Shown piece by piece: positions 45,605 through 53,979 of a stretch of DNA of 64,000 nt. Position 1 is the first letter of the stretch, and each line of letters starts with the position of its first letter. The notes under the pieces are model-generated. The model ran no database searches. It was given only the letters and a program-made list of their open reading frames with translations, and had not been told where the DNA came from. The translations under genes and the position numbers were made by a program. Source of the DNA: Paenisporosarcina antarctica (GTDB taxonomy: Bacteria; Bacillota; Bacilli; Bacillales_A; Planococcaceae); assembly GCF_004367585.1 (NCBI RefSeq), contig NZ_CP038015.1:2486001-2550000 (forward strand), in the 5' to 3' direction.

Positions 45605-46528
45605 TTATTTATCGCGTAAACTCGTACCTGTGAGCGATAAAAATACACTTTCCAAAGTTGGTCGCATCATCTCTAACGCTTGTATTTTAATGCCTTGTTC
45701 AGTCGTTGTCTTTAAAATGGTTTGCAGTAAGTCTACAGGTTGATCAGATTCAATGACCCACCCATCATTTTTTGAGGTGATTTTCGATATATGAATGAGT
45801 TGCTTCAATTTTTCTATGTCGTCCGTTTCAATATAAATGGATTTCGTACTGTACTGTTCAAGAAGCTCTTTTAAGTTCCCTTGTGTAATAATTTTTCCGT
45901 TATCAATAATGGCGATATCATCACAAAGCACCTCCACTTCCTCCATATAATGAGTGGAATAAATGATGGTGACGCCTTCTTCTTTTAATGCCCGAATCAT
46001 ATCAAAAATGTGATTTCGCGATTGTGGGTCAATCCCAACTGTTGGTTCATCCAAGATTAATATTTTCGGATCGTGTAATAATGCGGCTGCAATATTTATT
46101 CTCCTTTTCATTCCACCTGAATATTCCTTTACCTTATCTTTAGCCCTGTCTAACAGACCCGTTTGTGTTAATACTTTTGTAATGCGTTCCTGAAGTAGCT
46201 TTCCTTTTACTCCATACATTTGGCCAAAGAACAAGAGATTATCATAGGCGTTTAATTCCTCATACAAAGTAATAGACTGCGGAACATAGCCTACCTTTTG
46301 CTTAATAGAGTGAAGATGTTTTTTTGAATCCATTCCAAGTATCATGACATTCCCGTTATCCGCATCAACAATACCCGTAAGAATTTTCATCGTGGTCGAT
46401 TTCCCCGCACCATTAGGACCAAGTAGTCCAAAACATGTGCCAGCTTTGACAGAAAATGAAATATCCTCTAATGCCGTTTTCTTTCCATATTTTTTACTTA
46501 GGTGCTGAATATCTAATACCAATTCCAT
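45605..46528 (-). CDS. ABC exporter ATP-binding protein (DrrA-like)
   Basis: 307 residues. Walker A GPNGAGKST, Q-loop VPQSITLYEEL, signature EYSGGMKRRINIAAALL, Walker B ILILDEPTVGIDP and switch His in IIYSTHYMEE. The C-terminal 90 residues are the usual exporter extension. First gene of a two-gene operon with the permease. A simple ATPase-permease pair like this often exports a drug, toxin or lipid; no regulator is adjacent. Confidence 0.92.
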   Translation of the reverse strand: MELVLDIQHLSKKYGKKTALEDISFSVKAGTCFGLLGPNGAGKSTTMKILTGIVDADNGNVMILGMDSKKHLHSIKQKVGYVPQSITLYEELNAYDNLLFFGQMYGVKGKLLQERITKVLTQTGLLDRAKDKVKEYSGGMKRRINIAAALLHDPKILILDEPTVGIDPQSRNHIFDMIRALKEEGVTIIYSTHYMEEVEVLCDDIAIIDNGKIITQGNLKELLEQYSTKSIYIETDDIEKLKQLIHISKITSKNDGWVIESDQPVDLLQTILKTTTEQGIKIQALEMMRPTLESVFLSLTGTSLRDK

Positions 46529-47110
46529 TGTGACACCATCCTTAAATTCAATAATTTCACCATCAAATGCCTACCTAAAAGATACGTTTCCATTTGAATT
46601 ATTAGACTAATAGATTTTCCGAACTTGATTTCCAAACTCTTTATTGAAATCAATTCTACAGGAAACTCACAATTTATTGCAATTAGTGCAATAGCTATAT
46701 AAAGGTACACAATCACCAAACAGATTTCCAACTGTCAGAACACCAATTCTTAGTTCTACTCTTTGATATCTATAAATGAAGCTCATAAAAGCGACCCCAT
46801 GCATCAATTGATGGTTCTAGATTATATTGAAAGAAAGGATAGACATCTACTTAGCAAAAACAGTTTCTGACTAATTCCCTCTCAACTCAAGTTATTGAAG
46901 CAACTTTTCAATTCTCTAAAAATTAAGCACTGATTTTTTTGTGGTGCCCAATAGTCACTTCAAAAAACTAAAAAGAATATAAAAGGAATGTCTCCGATCT
47001 GACCATTTTGTTCTATGTAAGGACTATAAGGGCCACAAACCCGGATATCCAAACTTAACAAATAAACGCCCACTACTGAAAAGTAGAGTACGTGGCGATC
47101 GGAGCAGACT
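46529..47110. other. Gene-free spacer between divergent genes
   Basis: No ORF with a ribosome site was found on either strand. It carries the promoters of the ABC exporter (minus) and the HTH gene (plus). No strong hairpin or repeat family member was seen. Confidence 0.5.
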
Positions 47111-47866
47111 ATGTATTATTTATCAGAGTATCAAACATTTACTAGCGTCAAAGAAATGGACTTACATGTTCAGCAGCATATCAATGCCCATTACAACGAA
47201 TTAATTCAAACGGATCGTGACGTACTTTCTTTAATTAGTCGCTACTGCTGTAAATTTCCAGGGGCTGCTCATTTGAAAGTAGAAACAATCATGAAGGCAT
47301 TATCGAAGTCAGATGCGACGATTCGCCGTGCTATTCGTAAGCTGGCCAAATTGAAGATTATTGAAAAAATATCGTTTATCCGACGCGTCTCAAAAGGCTA
47401 TGGCGCGAACATTCTTCGTATTTTACCCTTTGAAGACAAGTCGACTATGAATACTCGCAGTGATAACGAAAGTGTTACGCCTGTAAGCAATCCAGCCACT
47501 CAATTGGAGAAACAAACCTCTCTTTCTATTAATCTTATACAAAATACATATGATACAGAGGACGCGATTAAGAAGGGATTAATTACCAAGTTACCAGAAA
47601 GAATCGGGCACATTTTGGGTGCTTTTTTCGATATGAATACGATGTATAAAGTGTATGGCATCATGTTACGAGCGAAAGCAAAAATAGACCGTTCCATTAC
47701 GTTTGAAGAGTACGAGGAAGACTATATAAACGCGATTCTATCTGTGGTCAATGCCTATAAACGAGGAAAAGTTAAGAATATATATGGAGTGTTATATGCA
47801 GCGATTTCCAGTGCCACAAAGCGTTTATATGTGACAGCTTTATTTAATGACGCTATGGATCGCTAG
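47111..47866 (+). CDS. Helix-turn-helix protein of unknown role
   Basis: 251 residues, start behind CGGAGCAG. Residues 60-105 form a winged-helix-like unit (HLKVETIMKALSKSDATIRR, then AIRKLAKLKIIEKIS). A Ser/Thr-rich linker follows, then a helical C-terminal domain. The layout recalls replication or mobile-element regulators in Planococcaceae, where similar proteins are often present in several copies. No neighbour supports a function. The gene is isolated, and no terminator is obvious right after it. Confidence 0.65.
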   Translation: MYYLSEYQTFTSVKEMDLHVQQHINAHYNELIQTDRDVLSLISRYCCKFPGAAHLKVETIMKALSKSDATIRRAIRKLAKLKIIEKISFIRRVSKGYGANILRILPFEDKSTMNTRSDNESVTPVSNPATQLEKQTSLSINLIQNTYDTEDAIKKGLITKLPERIGHILGAFFDMNTMYKVYGIMLRAKAKIDRSITFEEYEEDYINAILSVVNAYKRGKVKNIYGVLYAAISSATKRLYVTALFNDAMDR

Positions 47867-47999
47867 ATTTTTCAGCAACTTACATAGTTTTACCTATAGG
47901 TGACAATCATGACGTTGAGAGAGTCACCGATTTCCTTATGGATCGCTAAAGTATGAAGTCCACAAACTTCTTTAAACTATCTGCAATTTACCACAACAA

Positions 48000-48022
48000 A
48001 AAAGCACCCATTATGGATGCCC
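48000..48022 (-). terminator. Terminator of the 47-residue gene
   Basis: Read on the minus strand, GCATCC pairs with GGGTGC and is followed by TTTTTT; 24 bases past the stop. Confidence 0.7.
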
Positions 48023-48045
48023 AATATTATCAGTTTAATGACTCC

Positions 48046-48189
48046 TTAAACTGGTGGCGTTTCATTTGAGGAATTGTTTAAGCTTGCCAAATTATCATAA
48101 GCAATGAGGGTAACTCCAAGCTTATTTTCAAGTTCATTAATTTCTTGTAACTGTTCACGGTCAATATGTGCAATTTTACTTTCTTCCAT
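48046..48189 (-). CDS. Conserved-looking 47-residue hypothetical protein
   Basis: A short frame starts with ATG behind GAAAGGATG and reads MEESKIAHIDREQLQEINEL, then ENKLGVTLIAYDNLA and a polar tail ending TPPV. A coiled or amphipathic helix followed by LGVTLIAYD recalls small conserved Bacillales proteins of unknown function. Its own terminator (48000-48022) and a clear ribosome site support expression. The ATG four codons earlier overlaps the ribosome site and was not used. Confidence 0.6.
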   Translation of the reverse strand: MEESKIAHIDREQLQEINELENKLGVTLIAYDNLASLNNSSNETPPV

Positions 48190-48401
48190 TATAGTAGACA
48201 TCCTTTCTTTTCAGAATAAGTATGTGCTTCATATAAAGGATTATACAAAAAACCGTCTGGCTAATTCGACATGTTATTATTAATTCACTTATTTTTTACC
48301 CTTTATTTTCGCTGTAACAAAGTGTCAGTATTCATACAATTTATGTCGGAAAATTTTTCTTCAACTCTGACACATTTCTGCTATTTATATGGGAATGTCC
48401 T

Positions 48402-48410
48402 TGCTATAAT
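48402..48410 (+). promoter_or_regulatory. Extended -10 promoter of the 73-residue gene
   Basis: TTGCTATAAT gives TGN plus TATAAT, 31 bases before the ATG at 48441. No good -35 is seen at 17 bp, as expected for extended -10 promoters. Confidence 0.5.
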
Positions 48411-48440
48411 AATTTTTAAAAAAGAAGAGGTGTTCCATAT

Positions 48441-48662
48441 ATGAAATCTGATTTCGAGTTTCTACTAGACATGATTATTGGTCCACGTGAATTTTTTTAT
48501 GTAATGGAATGCGATGTATGCGGATTTGATGAAATTCATTTTCAACATCCCATTACAAAAAAACAAATAGGGATTGCTTGTAAGGGTTGTCATTTTGTAT
48601 GTAAGTTAGATTTTGTTGCTAACCCTAATGATAATAATCGCTATTTTTCAATTTCATATTAA
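48441..48662 (+). CDS. Small Cys-rich zinc-binding protein
   Basis: 73 residues starting MKSDFEFLLDMIIGPREFFY behind GAAGAGGTG. The pattern CDVCG at 24-28 and CKGCHFVC at 48-55 gives a likely zinc ribbon. The family is not recognised. It stands alone, with its own extended -10 promoter. The role is unknown; other small CxxC proteins in the window (49223, 61343) are unrelated in sequence. Confidence 0.65.
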   Translation: MKSDFEFLLDMIIGPREFFYVMECDVCGFDEIHFQHPITKKQIGIACKGCHFVCKLDFVANPNDNNRYFSISY

Positions 48663-48898
48663 ATTTTCTTTATCTGAAGTGTCTACAATATATTAGAAAA
48701 GTTATTCCTTGAACATTTGTACCCACTACTGTCTCCGTTTACTTTTATTACCATATAGAAGAGTTTCCACCACATATTTAGTAGATGAATTTGTTTTGTT
48801 TTCTTCTTTCTTTAAAGGTTCCAACCAAGATTTTTCAAACTGTATAGTTTGCGAAACCCTTCTTTCAATTAACGCAGAACGAACCTCTAGGTAGAAAT

Positions 48899-49135
48899 AA
48901 GCAGCCGAAATTGCATCTTTGGCTGCTTCCTTTCGAAGTAGAAAGTCTCCCTTCACTAGTAAACCAAAATTTAGCAACTATGCACGTGAAGTTGATGGCG
49001 AGCGACGGACGTAAATCCGCCGCAAGATTACCTTTTAAAAAGAAGAATCGTGATGTGACAACGTCAACATCACGATTCTTTTTATGCCCTAGGTTATGAT
49101 GCAGCAGCTGTTACGTCTAAAGTGAGCCGGAAACC
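48899..49135 (-). repeat. Composite two-hairpin element, third copy
   Basis: Same layout as 27951-28195: H2 hairpin at 48899-48928 (AAGCAGCCGAAATTGCATC, perfect stem but for one pair), then TCACTAGTAAACCAAAAT, GCGAGCGACGG...CCGCAAGATTA, H1 hairpin at 49044-49080 (AAGAATCGTGATGT...ACATCACGATTCTT) and CTAGGTTATGATGCAGCAGC with GTGAGCCGGAAACCATAG. It fills the gap between two small genes. Confidence 0.75.
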
Positions 49136-49222
49136 ATAGTCGATAATACTTTATCTATTTTCTTATTTAACAAAATGTGCTTCAATGATTTAAGCAATGA
49201 ATAGTTATAAATGGAGGTCAAT

Positions 49223-49405
49223 ATGACAATCGATGCAAAAAAATGTCCGATATGCGATAACAACAATGATTGTGGCAATGAATTAGGAGATCCCACCTGC
49301 TGGTGTACAACACAGTTTTTCCCTAAAGAAATTTTCGAGTTAGTACCTGGAGAAAAAGTAGACAAAGCCTGTATTTGTAAAGACTGTCTTCAAAAAATAC
49401 AATGA
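49223..49405 (+). CDS. Cysteine-rich CWC family protein
   Basis: 60 residues from MTIDAKKCPICDNNNDCGNE, with GGAGGTCAAT ahead. It has seven Cys or more, in the CPxC...C...CWC order that defines the Cys_rich_CWC family: CPICDNNNDCGN, PTCWCTTQFFP and a final CICKDCL. Probably binds zinc; function is unknown. The 49406-49684 DNA that follows shows no supported gene. Confidence 0.8.
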   Translation: MTIDAKKCPICDNNNDCGNELGDPTCWCTTQFFPKEIFELVPGEKVDKACICKDCLQKIQ

Positions 49406-49684
49406 CGAAGTCCACCATAACAGATTCGTCTTTTTCTTTCCTGCAGCATTTTTTTGATATATTCGAAGACATTTTTGTTTCGTGCATTTCGCAACGCTCT
49501 CTTTTTTACCGGATAATTCCTTTTTTGAATAAGCATTATTTTTCTAAGCAATCGGTATTGATTGGTATCATTGCTTCCAAAGGCAAAGTACGAGAGAATA
49601 GATAATAATAGAAACTTTTTCGCATCTCATTCGTAGTAATACATGTAGATGACAGAAAGGGTCGAAGAAGGATGTGATGGCTTA

Positions 49685-50197
49685 ATGAGTTTTCTTAGTA
49701 AATTGTTTGGCAGTAAAGAACCACAAAGACCTGATGTTAAAGAACGTACCGTCATGAATATAAAAACGGGAGATTTTATTACGTATGATCTTGAAGACTT
49801 CGAAGTTGTTGGCAAACTTTCATTCAATGACCATGGCTTCAAGTGGTTTGCATACCAACTTCAAGGTAATAATAAAGTGATCTGGTTAAGCGTTGAGATG
49901 GATGATGAATTAGAACTAGGTATTTACGTGAAGTCCAAATTAAAATTACAAGAGCCCCTTCCTAAAAAAATTGAGCTTGATGGCGTTACTTATTTTCAAG
50001 ATGAATATGGTACTGCAATTGTAAAAGGTGAAGGAAGAAGTCAAAATGTAGATGGTGCTCAGTGTCGTTACTTCTCTTATTTCGATGAAGAAGATGAAAA
50101 AGCACTCTCATTAGAAATTTGGGGCAATGAAATAGAAGCAAGTACTGGCTATTATATTGAAGAGTACGAATTAAAGATTATTGCAGGAAGTAATTAA
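49685..50197 (+). CDS. DUF4178 domain protein of the PspA cluster
   Basis: 170 residues from MSFLSKLFGSKEPQRPDV, behind AAGGATGTGATGG. An amphipathic N-terminus may touch the membrane. The body fits DUF4178 (TGDFITYDLEDFEVVGKLSF, WLSVEMDDELELGIY, YYIEEYELKII). Such genes commonly flank pspA and spermidine-synthase-like genes in Firmicutes and Actinobacteria. It is the first gene of this cluster, 28 bases ahead of pspA. Its function is unproved. Confidence 0.8.
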   Translation: MSFLSKLFGSKEPQRPDVKERTVMNIKTGDFITYDLEDFEVVGKLSFNDHGFKWFAYQLQGNNKVIWLSVEMDDELELGIYVKSKLKLQEPLPKKIELDGVTYFQDEYGTAIVKGEGRSQNVDGAQCRYFSYFDEEDEKALSLEIWGNEIEASTGYYIEEYELKIIAGSN

Positions 50198-50225
50198 TTA
50201 ACTTTACTAATAGGAGGAATAATAA

Positions 50226-50891
50226 ATGTTTCAATTTTTTAAACGAATGCAAACTGTTGTAGGTTCAGAATTAAATGCGATGTTAGACAAGGCCGAAGAT
50301 CCAATAAAAATGCTTGACCAATTTATGCGCGAAATGGAAGCAGACATTCGTGAAGTAGAAAGTTCTGTTGTTAAACAAATTGCCAATGAAAAATTTCTAC
50401 AAAAGAAAGTTAATGATTCAAACAGCATGATCACTAAGCGCGAAGAACAAGCAATAAAAGCATTAGAAGCTGGTAACGAAGATTTAGCAAGACGTGCACT
50501 TGAGGACAAAAAAGTTCATTCTGAGCAAGTATCTTCCCTTCAAGAATCACATAATCGTGCAAAAGAAGATGCATCCGTTCTCCGTTCTAAACTTGACGAA
50601 ATGAAAAACGAATATAATCAAATGAAACTTAAAAAAGATTCATTAAAAGCACGTGCTGAATCTGCACAAGTACGCACGAAGATGAACCGTACGATGTCAG
50701 GTGTTGGCGGCAATGAATCACGTAACGGCTTTGATCGTATGGAAGAAAAAGTACTTCAATTCGAAGCTGAAGCTGAAACAAGTGAAGATATGCGCTCATC
50801 TAATCGTAGTCTTGATGACGAGTTTAAATCACTTGATAGCGGTGTTGATGACGAGTTAGCTGCTCTTAAAAAGAGAATGGCCAAATCATAA
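50226..50891 (+). CDS. pspA: PspA/IM30 family membrane-stress protein
   Basis: 221 residues, nearly all helical coiled coil, with the amphipathic start MFQFFKRMQTVVGSELNAML and then DPIKMLDQFMREMEADIREV, the classical PspA motif. PspA proteins assemble on damaged membrane and limit proton leak. Ribosome site TAGGAGG. In this cluster the protein likely works with the DUF4178, DUF4247 and DUF350 proteins. A hairpin follows at about 50908-50940. Confidence 0.93.
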   Translation: MFQFFKRMQTVVGSELNAMLDKAEDPIKMLDQFMREMEADIREVESSVVKQIANEKFLQKKVNDSNSMITKREEQAIKALEAGNEDLARRALEDKKVHSEQVSSLQESHNRAKEDASVLRSKLDEMKNEYNQMKLKKDSLKARAESAQVRTKMNRTMSGVGGNESRNGFDRMEEKVLQFEAEAETSEDMRSSNRSLDDEFKSLDSGVDDELAALKKRMAKS

Positions 50892-50988
50892 TCTATCCAC
50901 AATTTTTCAGGATCGGGATCTGTTATAAAACAGGTCCTTTCCTTTTTATCACAAACTATGTCTTACACTGGAAAGGTAGGTGAAAAAT

Positions 50989-51582
50989 GTGAAAAGGACG
51001 ATTCTGTCCATAATGATTGTCAGTGTCCTTCTTTTTGTCTCTGCATGTGGGAATGGCTCAGGTTCAGGATCCCTATTCAAAGATGGCATCGAAGACTATA
51101 TTGGCAGTACATATCAACTATTCGATACGGTTACAAGTACTGCAAACAGTGATGATTACGCACAAGTATATATTGCAGAGAACCAAGATATCTCAACAGT
51201 AGCTAGCGATATCCAAAACCATGAAAAACCTTCTGAAATGAGTGAAGAACGAGACGGCAAACAAATATTCATTTACGACAATCAATTTGTTACATTAACC
51301 GAATCACAGGATAATTCTTCGGATACGATGATTGAAGTTGCAGGAGAAGAATTTGTCCAAAAGAATTATCGTCCTAGTTTCTTTGAAGGATATTTGTTGG
51401 CAAGCCTTTTAGGTAATATGTTTGGAAATAATTGGGGCAGCAACAGAAGTCAAGCATGTAAAGTAAATCCGAGTAGTTGTTACGGAGGTTACAATGCTGC
51501 AGGCACATTTGCAGGGAAAAATTCTGTTCCTTCAATTCGTGGTTCATCCGTTCGTGGCGGAGGAACAGGTTCAGGTAAGTAA
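50989..51582 (+). CDS. DUF4247 lipoprotein of the PspA cluster
   Basis: 197 residues. Start GTG giving MKRTILSIMIVSVLLFVSAC, the final Cys being the lipobox Cys20; AGGTG precedes it. A GTG three codons earlier is possible. A Gly/Ser linker (GNGSGSGSL) follows. The middle contains FVQKNYRPSFFEGYLLASLL and the end is rich in Gly, Ser and Arg (SSVRGGGTGSGK), as in DUF4247 proteins. The protein should face outward on the membrane. It is 22 bases ahead of the DUF350 gene. Confidence 0.82.
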   Translation: MKRTILSIMIVSVLLFVSACGNGSGSGSLFKDGIEDYIGSTYQLFDTVTSTANSDDYAQVYIAENQDISTVASDIQNHEKPSEMSEERDGKQIFIYDNQFVTLTESQDNSSDTMIEVAGEEFVQKNYRPSFFEGYLLASLLGNMFGNNWGSNRSQACKVNPSSCYGGYNAAGTFAGKNSVPSIRGSSVRGGGTGSGK

Positions 51583-51604
51583 TTGGTAGAAAGGGGATAA
51601 AAAG

Positions 51605-52000
51605 ATGAATTCATTATTGTTAACAGTTATGTATTTTGCAATTGCAATTATTATTGTCCTAGTGGGCTTAGCAATTTTTGAAGTAATGACCAAGAAGTAT
51701 AAGGATTGGGATGAGGTGCTAAATGGCAATAAAGCAGTAGCCCTTTCAATTAGTGGTAAAATCGTGGGAATCTGTATTATCTTAGCATTCGCCATATACA
51801 ATAGTTCTGCCATTACGGGGACATTGATTTGGGGAGGAGTTGGAGTTGCTCTCCAACTAGTCGCGTACTTATTATTTGAATTATTTACACGTAAATTCTC
51901 AGTAGAAGACCAACTTCACAAAGGGAATATGGCTGTTGGAATTATCAGTTTCGCTGTATCAGTAGGGTTAGCATTCGTAATTGGAGCTTCCATTACATAA
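51605..52000 (+). CDS. DUF350 membrane protein of the PspA cluster
   Basis: 131 residues with four membrane helices (LTVMYFAIAIIIVLVGLAIF, VGICIILAFAIYNSS, LIWGGVGVALQLVAYLLFEL, VGIISFAVSVGLAFVIGASI). The internal repeat of two helix pairs and the sequence TRKFSVEDQLHKGNMAVGII fit DUF350 (YjfL). Relatives next to psp genes in many phyla are thought to sit in the membrane with PspA. AAAGGGG precedes the ATG. A strong terminator follows. Confidence 0.87.
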   Translation: MNSLLLTVMYFAIAIIIVLVGLAIFEVMTKKYKDWDEVLNGNKAVALSISGKIVGICIILAFAIYNSSAITGTLIWGGVGVALQLVAYLLFELFTRKFSVEDQLHKGNMAVGIISFAVSVGLAFVIGASIT

Positions 52001-52023
52001 ACAAACTAGATTGCATACATTTC

Positions 52024-52068
52024 AATAGCTGTCCAAATTATTTTTCATTTGGACAGCTATTGATTTTT
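52024..52068 (+). terminator. Terminator behind the DUF350 gene
   Basis: 15-bp stem AATAGCTGTCCAAAT/ATTTGGACAGCTATT, 8-base loop, then GATTTTT. Separates the next gene, or attenuates read-through to it. Confidence 0.88.
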
Positions 52069-52157
52069 CAACTCATACAAATTTATAGCTTCTAATGACT
52101 AGCTATTGGATCTAATTTAACGAAACAAGCTTCATGGGAAGTAAGGAGTCTGAACAA

Positions 52158-53723
52158 ATGAGCATGATTAGTGACTTAGGAACAAAACAAAGTAAAGCCA
52201 TTTATTGGGCTTCTGGTATTGTTTCTATTTGTGGAATTATATTTGAAGTATTATTTGGAGCTGCAGGTTCGTACATTTTAGGAGATGGTGTGAAGCAATA
52301 TACGATCATCATCTCACTTTTTTTAACTGGAATGGGAATCGGTGCTTCAATCAGCGAACACGTCACGAAAAATTTAATTATTTCTTTTATTTGGATTGAG
52401 TTTGCTATAGGGTTAATCGGTGGATTTTCAACCTTTTTATTCTTCGGTGTCACAGCGTTTCTTCCAGACGGAACAGATGCCATATTTTTGTATTCCATCA
52501 CCCTTATTATAGGTGGCTTAACGGGTGTTGAACTGCCAATTTTGATTCGCAAAGCAAATGAAATCGGAGTAACGTTAAGTAAAAGTACTGCACGTGTCTT
52601 ATTTTCAGATTACGCTGGAGGCTTAATTGGTGGTTTACTCTTTGCATTTTACTTACGACCTGAGTTTGGACTTGTAAAAACGGCCTTTATGGTTGGCTTA
52701 ATTAATGTAGGCGTTGCGCTTTGGGTCCTTTATTATTTCAGACGTGAAATTGCCCGGTTCCGTGTACATCTAGTTGCCGGACTATCACTTTTTGTCGTAC
52801 TTCTATCTGGTGTGTTTTGGGGAGATGAAGTTGCTTTTACATTTGAACAAAAGATGTATCGTGATCCAATTATTCACTTTCAACAAACAGATTATCAACA
52901 AATCATATTAACAAAAGAAAAAGGTGATCTTCGCTTATTTCTTGACGGACAGCTTCAGTTAAGTTCAACAGATGAATATCGTTATCATGAAACCCTCATC
53001 CATCCTGCAGTTGCAAGCGTTGATAATCCTGAAAACGTACTTGTCCTTGGCGGAGGAGATGGTCTGGCTTTGAGAGAATTGTGGAAGTACGATGAAATCA
53101 AACACGTTGATCTTGTCGACCTTGATGCTGCCGTTGTGGAACTTGCTAAAACCAATTTTGACCTCCTTGGTTTGAATAAAGACTCATTTTCAGATCCGCG
53201 TGTTACGGTTCATCATGAAGATGCATTTTCATTTATGGAAGATGGTAAGGATTTTTATGACGTGATTTTAGTTGACTTGCCTGATCCGAATAACGAATCT
53301 TTAAATAAGCTCTATACATTGCAGTTTTATCAGCTGCTTCGTAACCATTTAGCGCCCGGTGGAACTATCATGATTCAATCGACTAGTCCAACTTTCGCCA
53401 CTGACGTGTACTGGACGATTGATCATACTGTTCAACAAGCAGGTCTCTACACTGAAAATCTTCATGTAGACATTCCTAGCTTCGGCGACTGGGGTTTTGT
53501 CATGGCAAAACGCGAGCAAACTGATCGTACGATTGAAAATATCGATTTGTCCGTTGACACAGACTTTTTAACCGATGAAGTATTACAAGGACTTACAGTA
53601 TTCGGAAAAGATATTGATCGGGACATTGTCGATGAAAAAGGCAATGCTTTTCAATATAAGCCTAATACGTTAACTGACCCTATTTTATTGCAAATGTATG
53701 AGAAGGCTTGGGTAAACTATTAA
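52158..53723 (+). CDS. Membrane-fused spermidine synthase-like protein (PspA cluster)
   Basis: 521 residues from MSMISDLGTKQSKAIYWASG, with AAGGAG upstream. The first 210 residues hold about seven membrane helices. The rest is a spermidine-synthase/methyltransferase fold: NVLVLGGGDGLALRELWKY, HVDLVDLDAAVVELAK, VTVHHEDAFSFMED, VILVDLPDPNNESLNKLYTL. The key Asp and Glu residues for decarboxylated SAM binding are present, but the fusion to a membrane domain differs from soluble SpeE. It may aminopropylate something at the membrane or be a non-polyamine methyltransferase. It is usually linked to pspA and DUF350. Confidence 0.85.
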   Translation: MSMISDLGTKQSKAIYWASGIVSICGIIFEVLFGAAGSYILGDGVKQYTIIISLFLTGMGIGASISEHVTKNLIISFIWIEFAIGLIGGFSTFLFFGVTAFLPDGTDAIFLYSITLIIGGLTGVELPILIRKANEIGVTLSKSTARVLFSDYAGGLIGGLLFAFYLRPEFGLVKTAFMVGLINVGVALWVLYYFRREIARFRVHLVAGLSLFVVLLSGVFWGDEVAFTFEQKMYRDPIIHFQQTDYQQIILTKEKGDLRLFLDGQLQLSSTDEYRYHETLIHPAVASVDNPENVLVLGGGDGLALRELWKYDEIKHVDLVDLDAAVVELAKTNFDLLGLNKDSFSDPRVTVHHEDAFSFMEDGKDFYDVILVDLPDPNNESLNKLYTLQFYQLLRNHLAPGGTIMIQSTSPTFATDVYWTIDHTVQQAGLYTENLHVDIPSFGDWGFVMAKREQTDRTIENIDLSVDTDFLTDEVLQGLTVFGKDIDRDIVDEKGNAFQYKPNTLTDPILLQMYEKAWVNY

Positions 53724-53800
53724 TGATTCGAAATGAAAGAGTTACCGCCAGATACTTCTTGTAGTCCGGGTTTCTTTGGATGGCAAGCAAAAAATCAAAA

Positions 53801-53848
53801 AGACAAGAGCGAAGTGACTTAAATTGTCACTTCCCTCTTGTCTTTTTT
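53801..53848 (+). terminator. H1-type terminator of the spermidine-synthase-like gene
   Basis: 18-bp stem AGACAAGAGCGAAGTGAC/GTCACTTCCCTCTTGTCT, one mismatch, then TTTTTT. The top of the stem has the GTGAC/GTCAC pair shared by all H1 hairpins; CAATCTTGCG...GTGTGTCC follows, as in the composite element. Confidence 0.88.
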
Positions 53849-53979
53849 CTTGCAAGCAATCTTGCGTTGGATGTGTGTCCATCGCCACCGGCAACCATCA
53901 TGAAGGCCGCTGAAGAAATTCGTTGTTTATAGTCCTTCATAGAAAGACATTTTATATTTAGATTTGGTATTAGATTTAC

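Noticed and set aside
49402-49605. 67-codon plus-strand frame after the CWC gene
   Set aside because: It overlaps the end of the CWC gene, has no ribosome site, and its composition is like non-coding AT-rich DNA.
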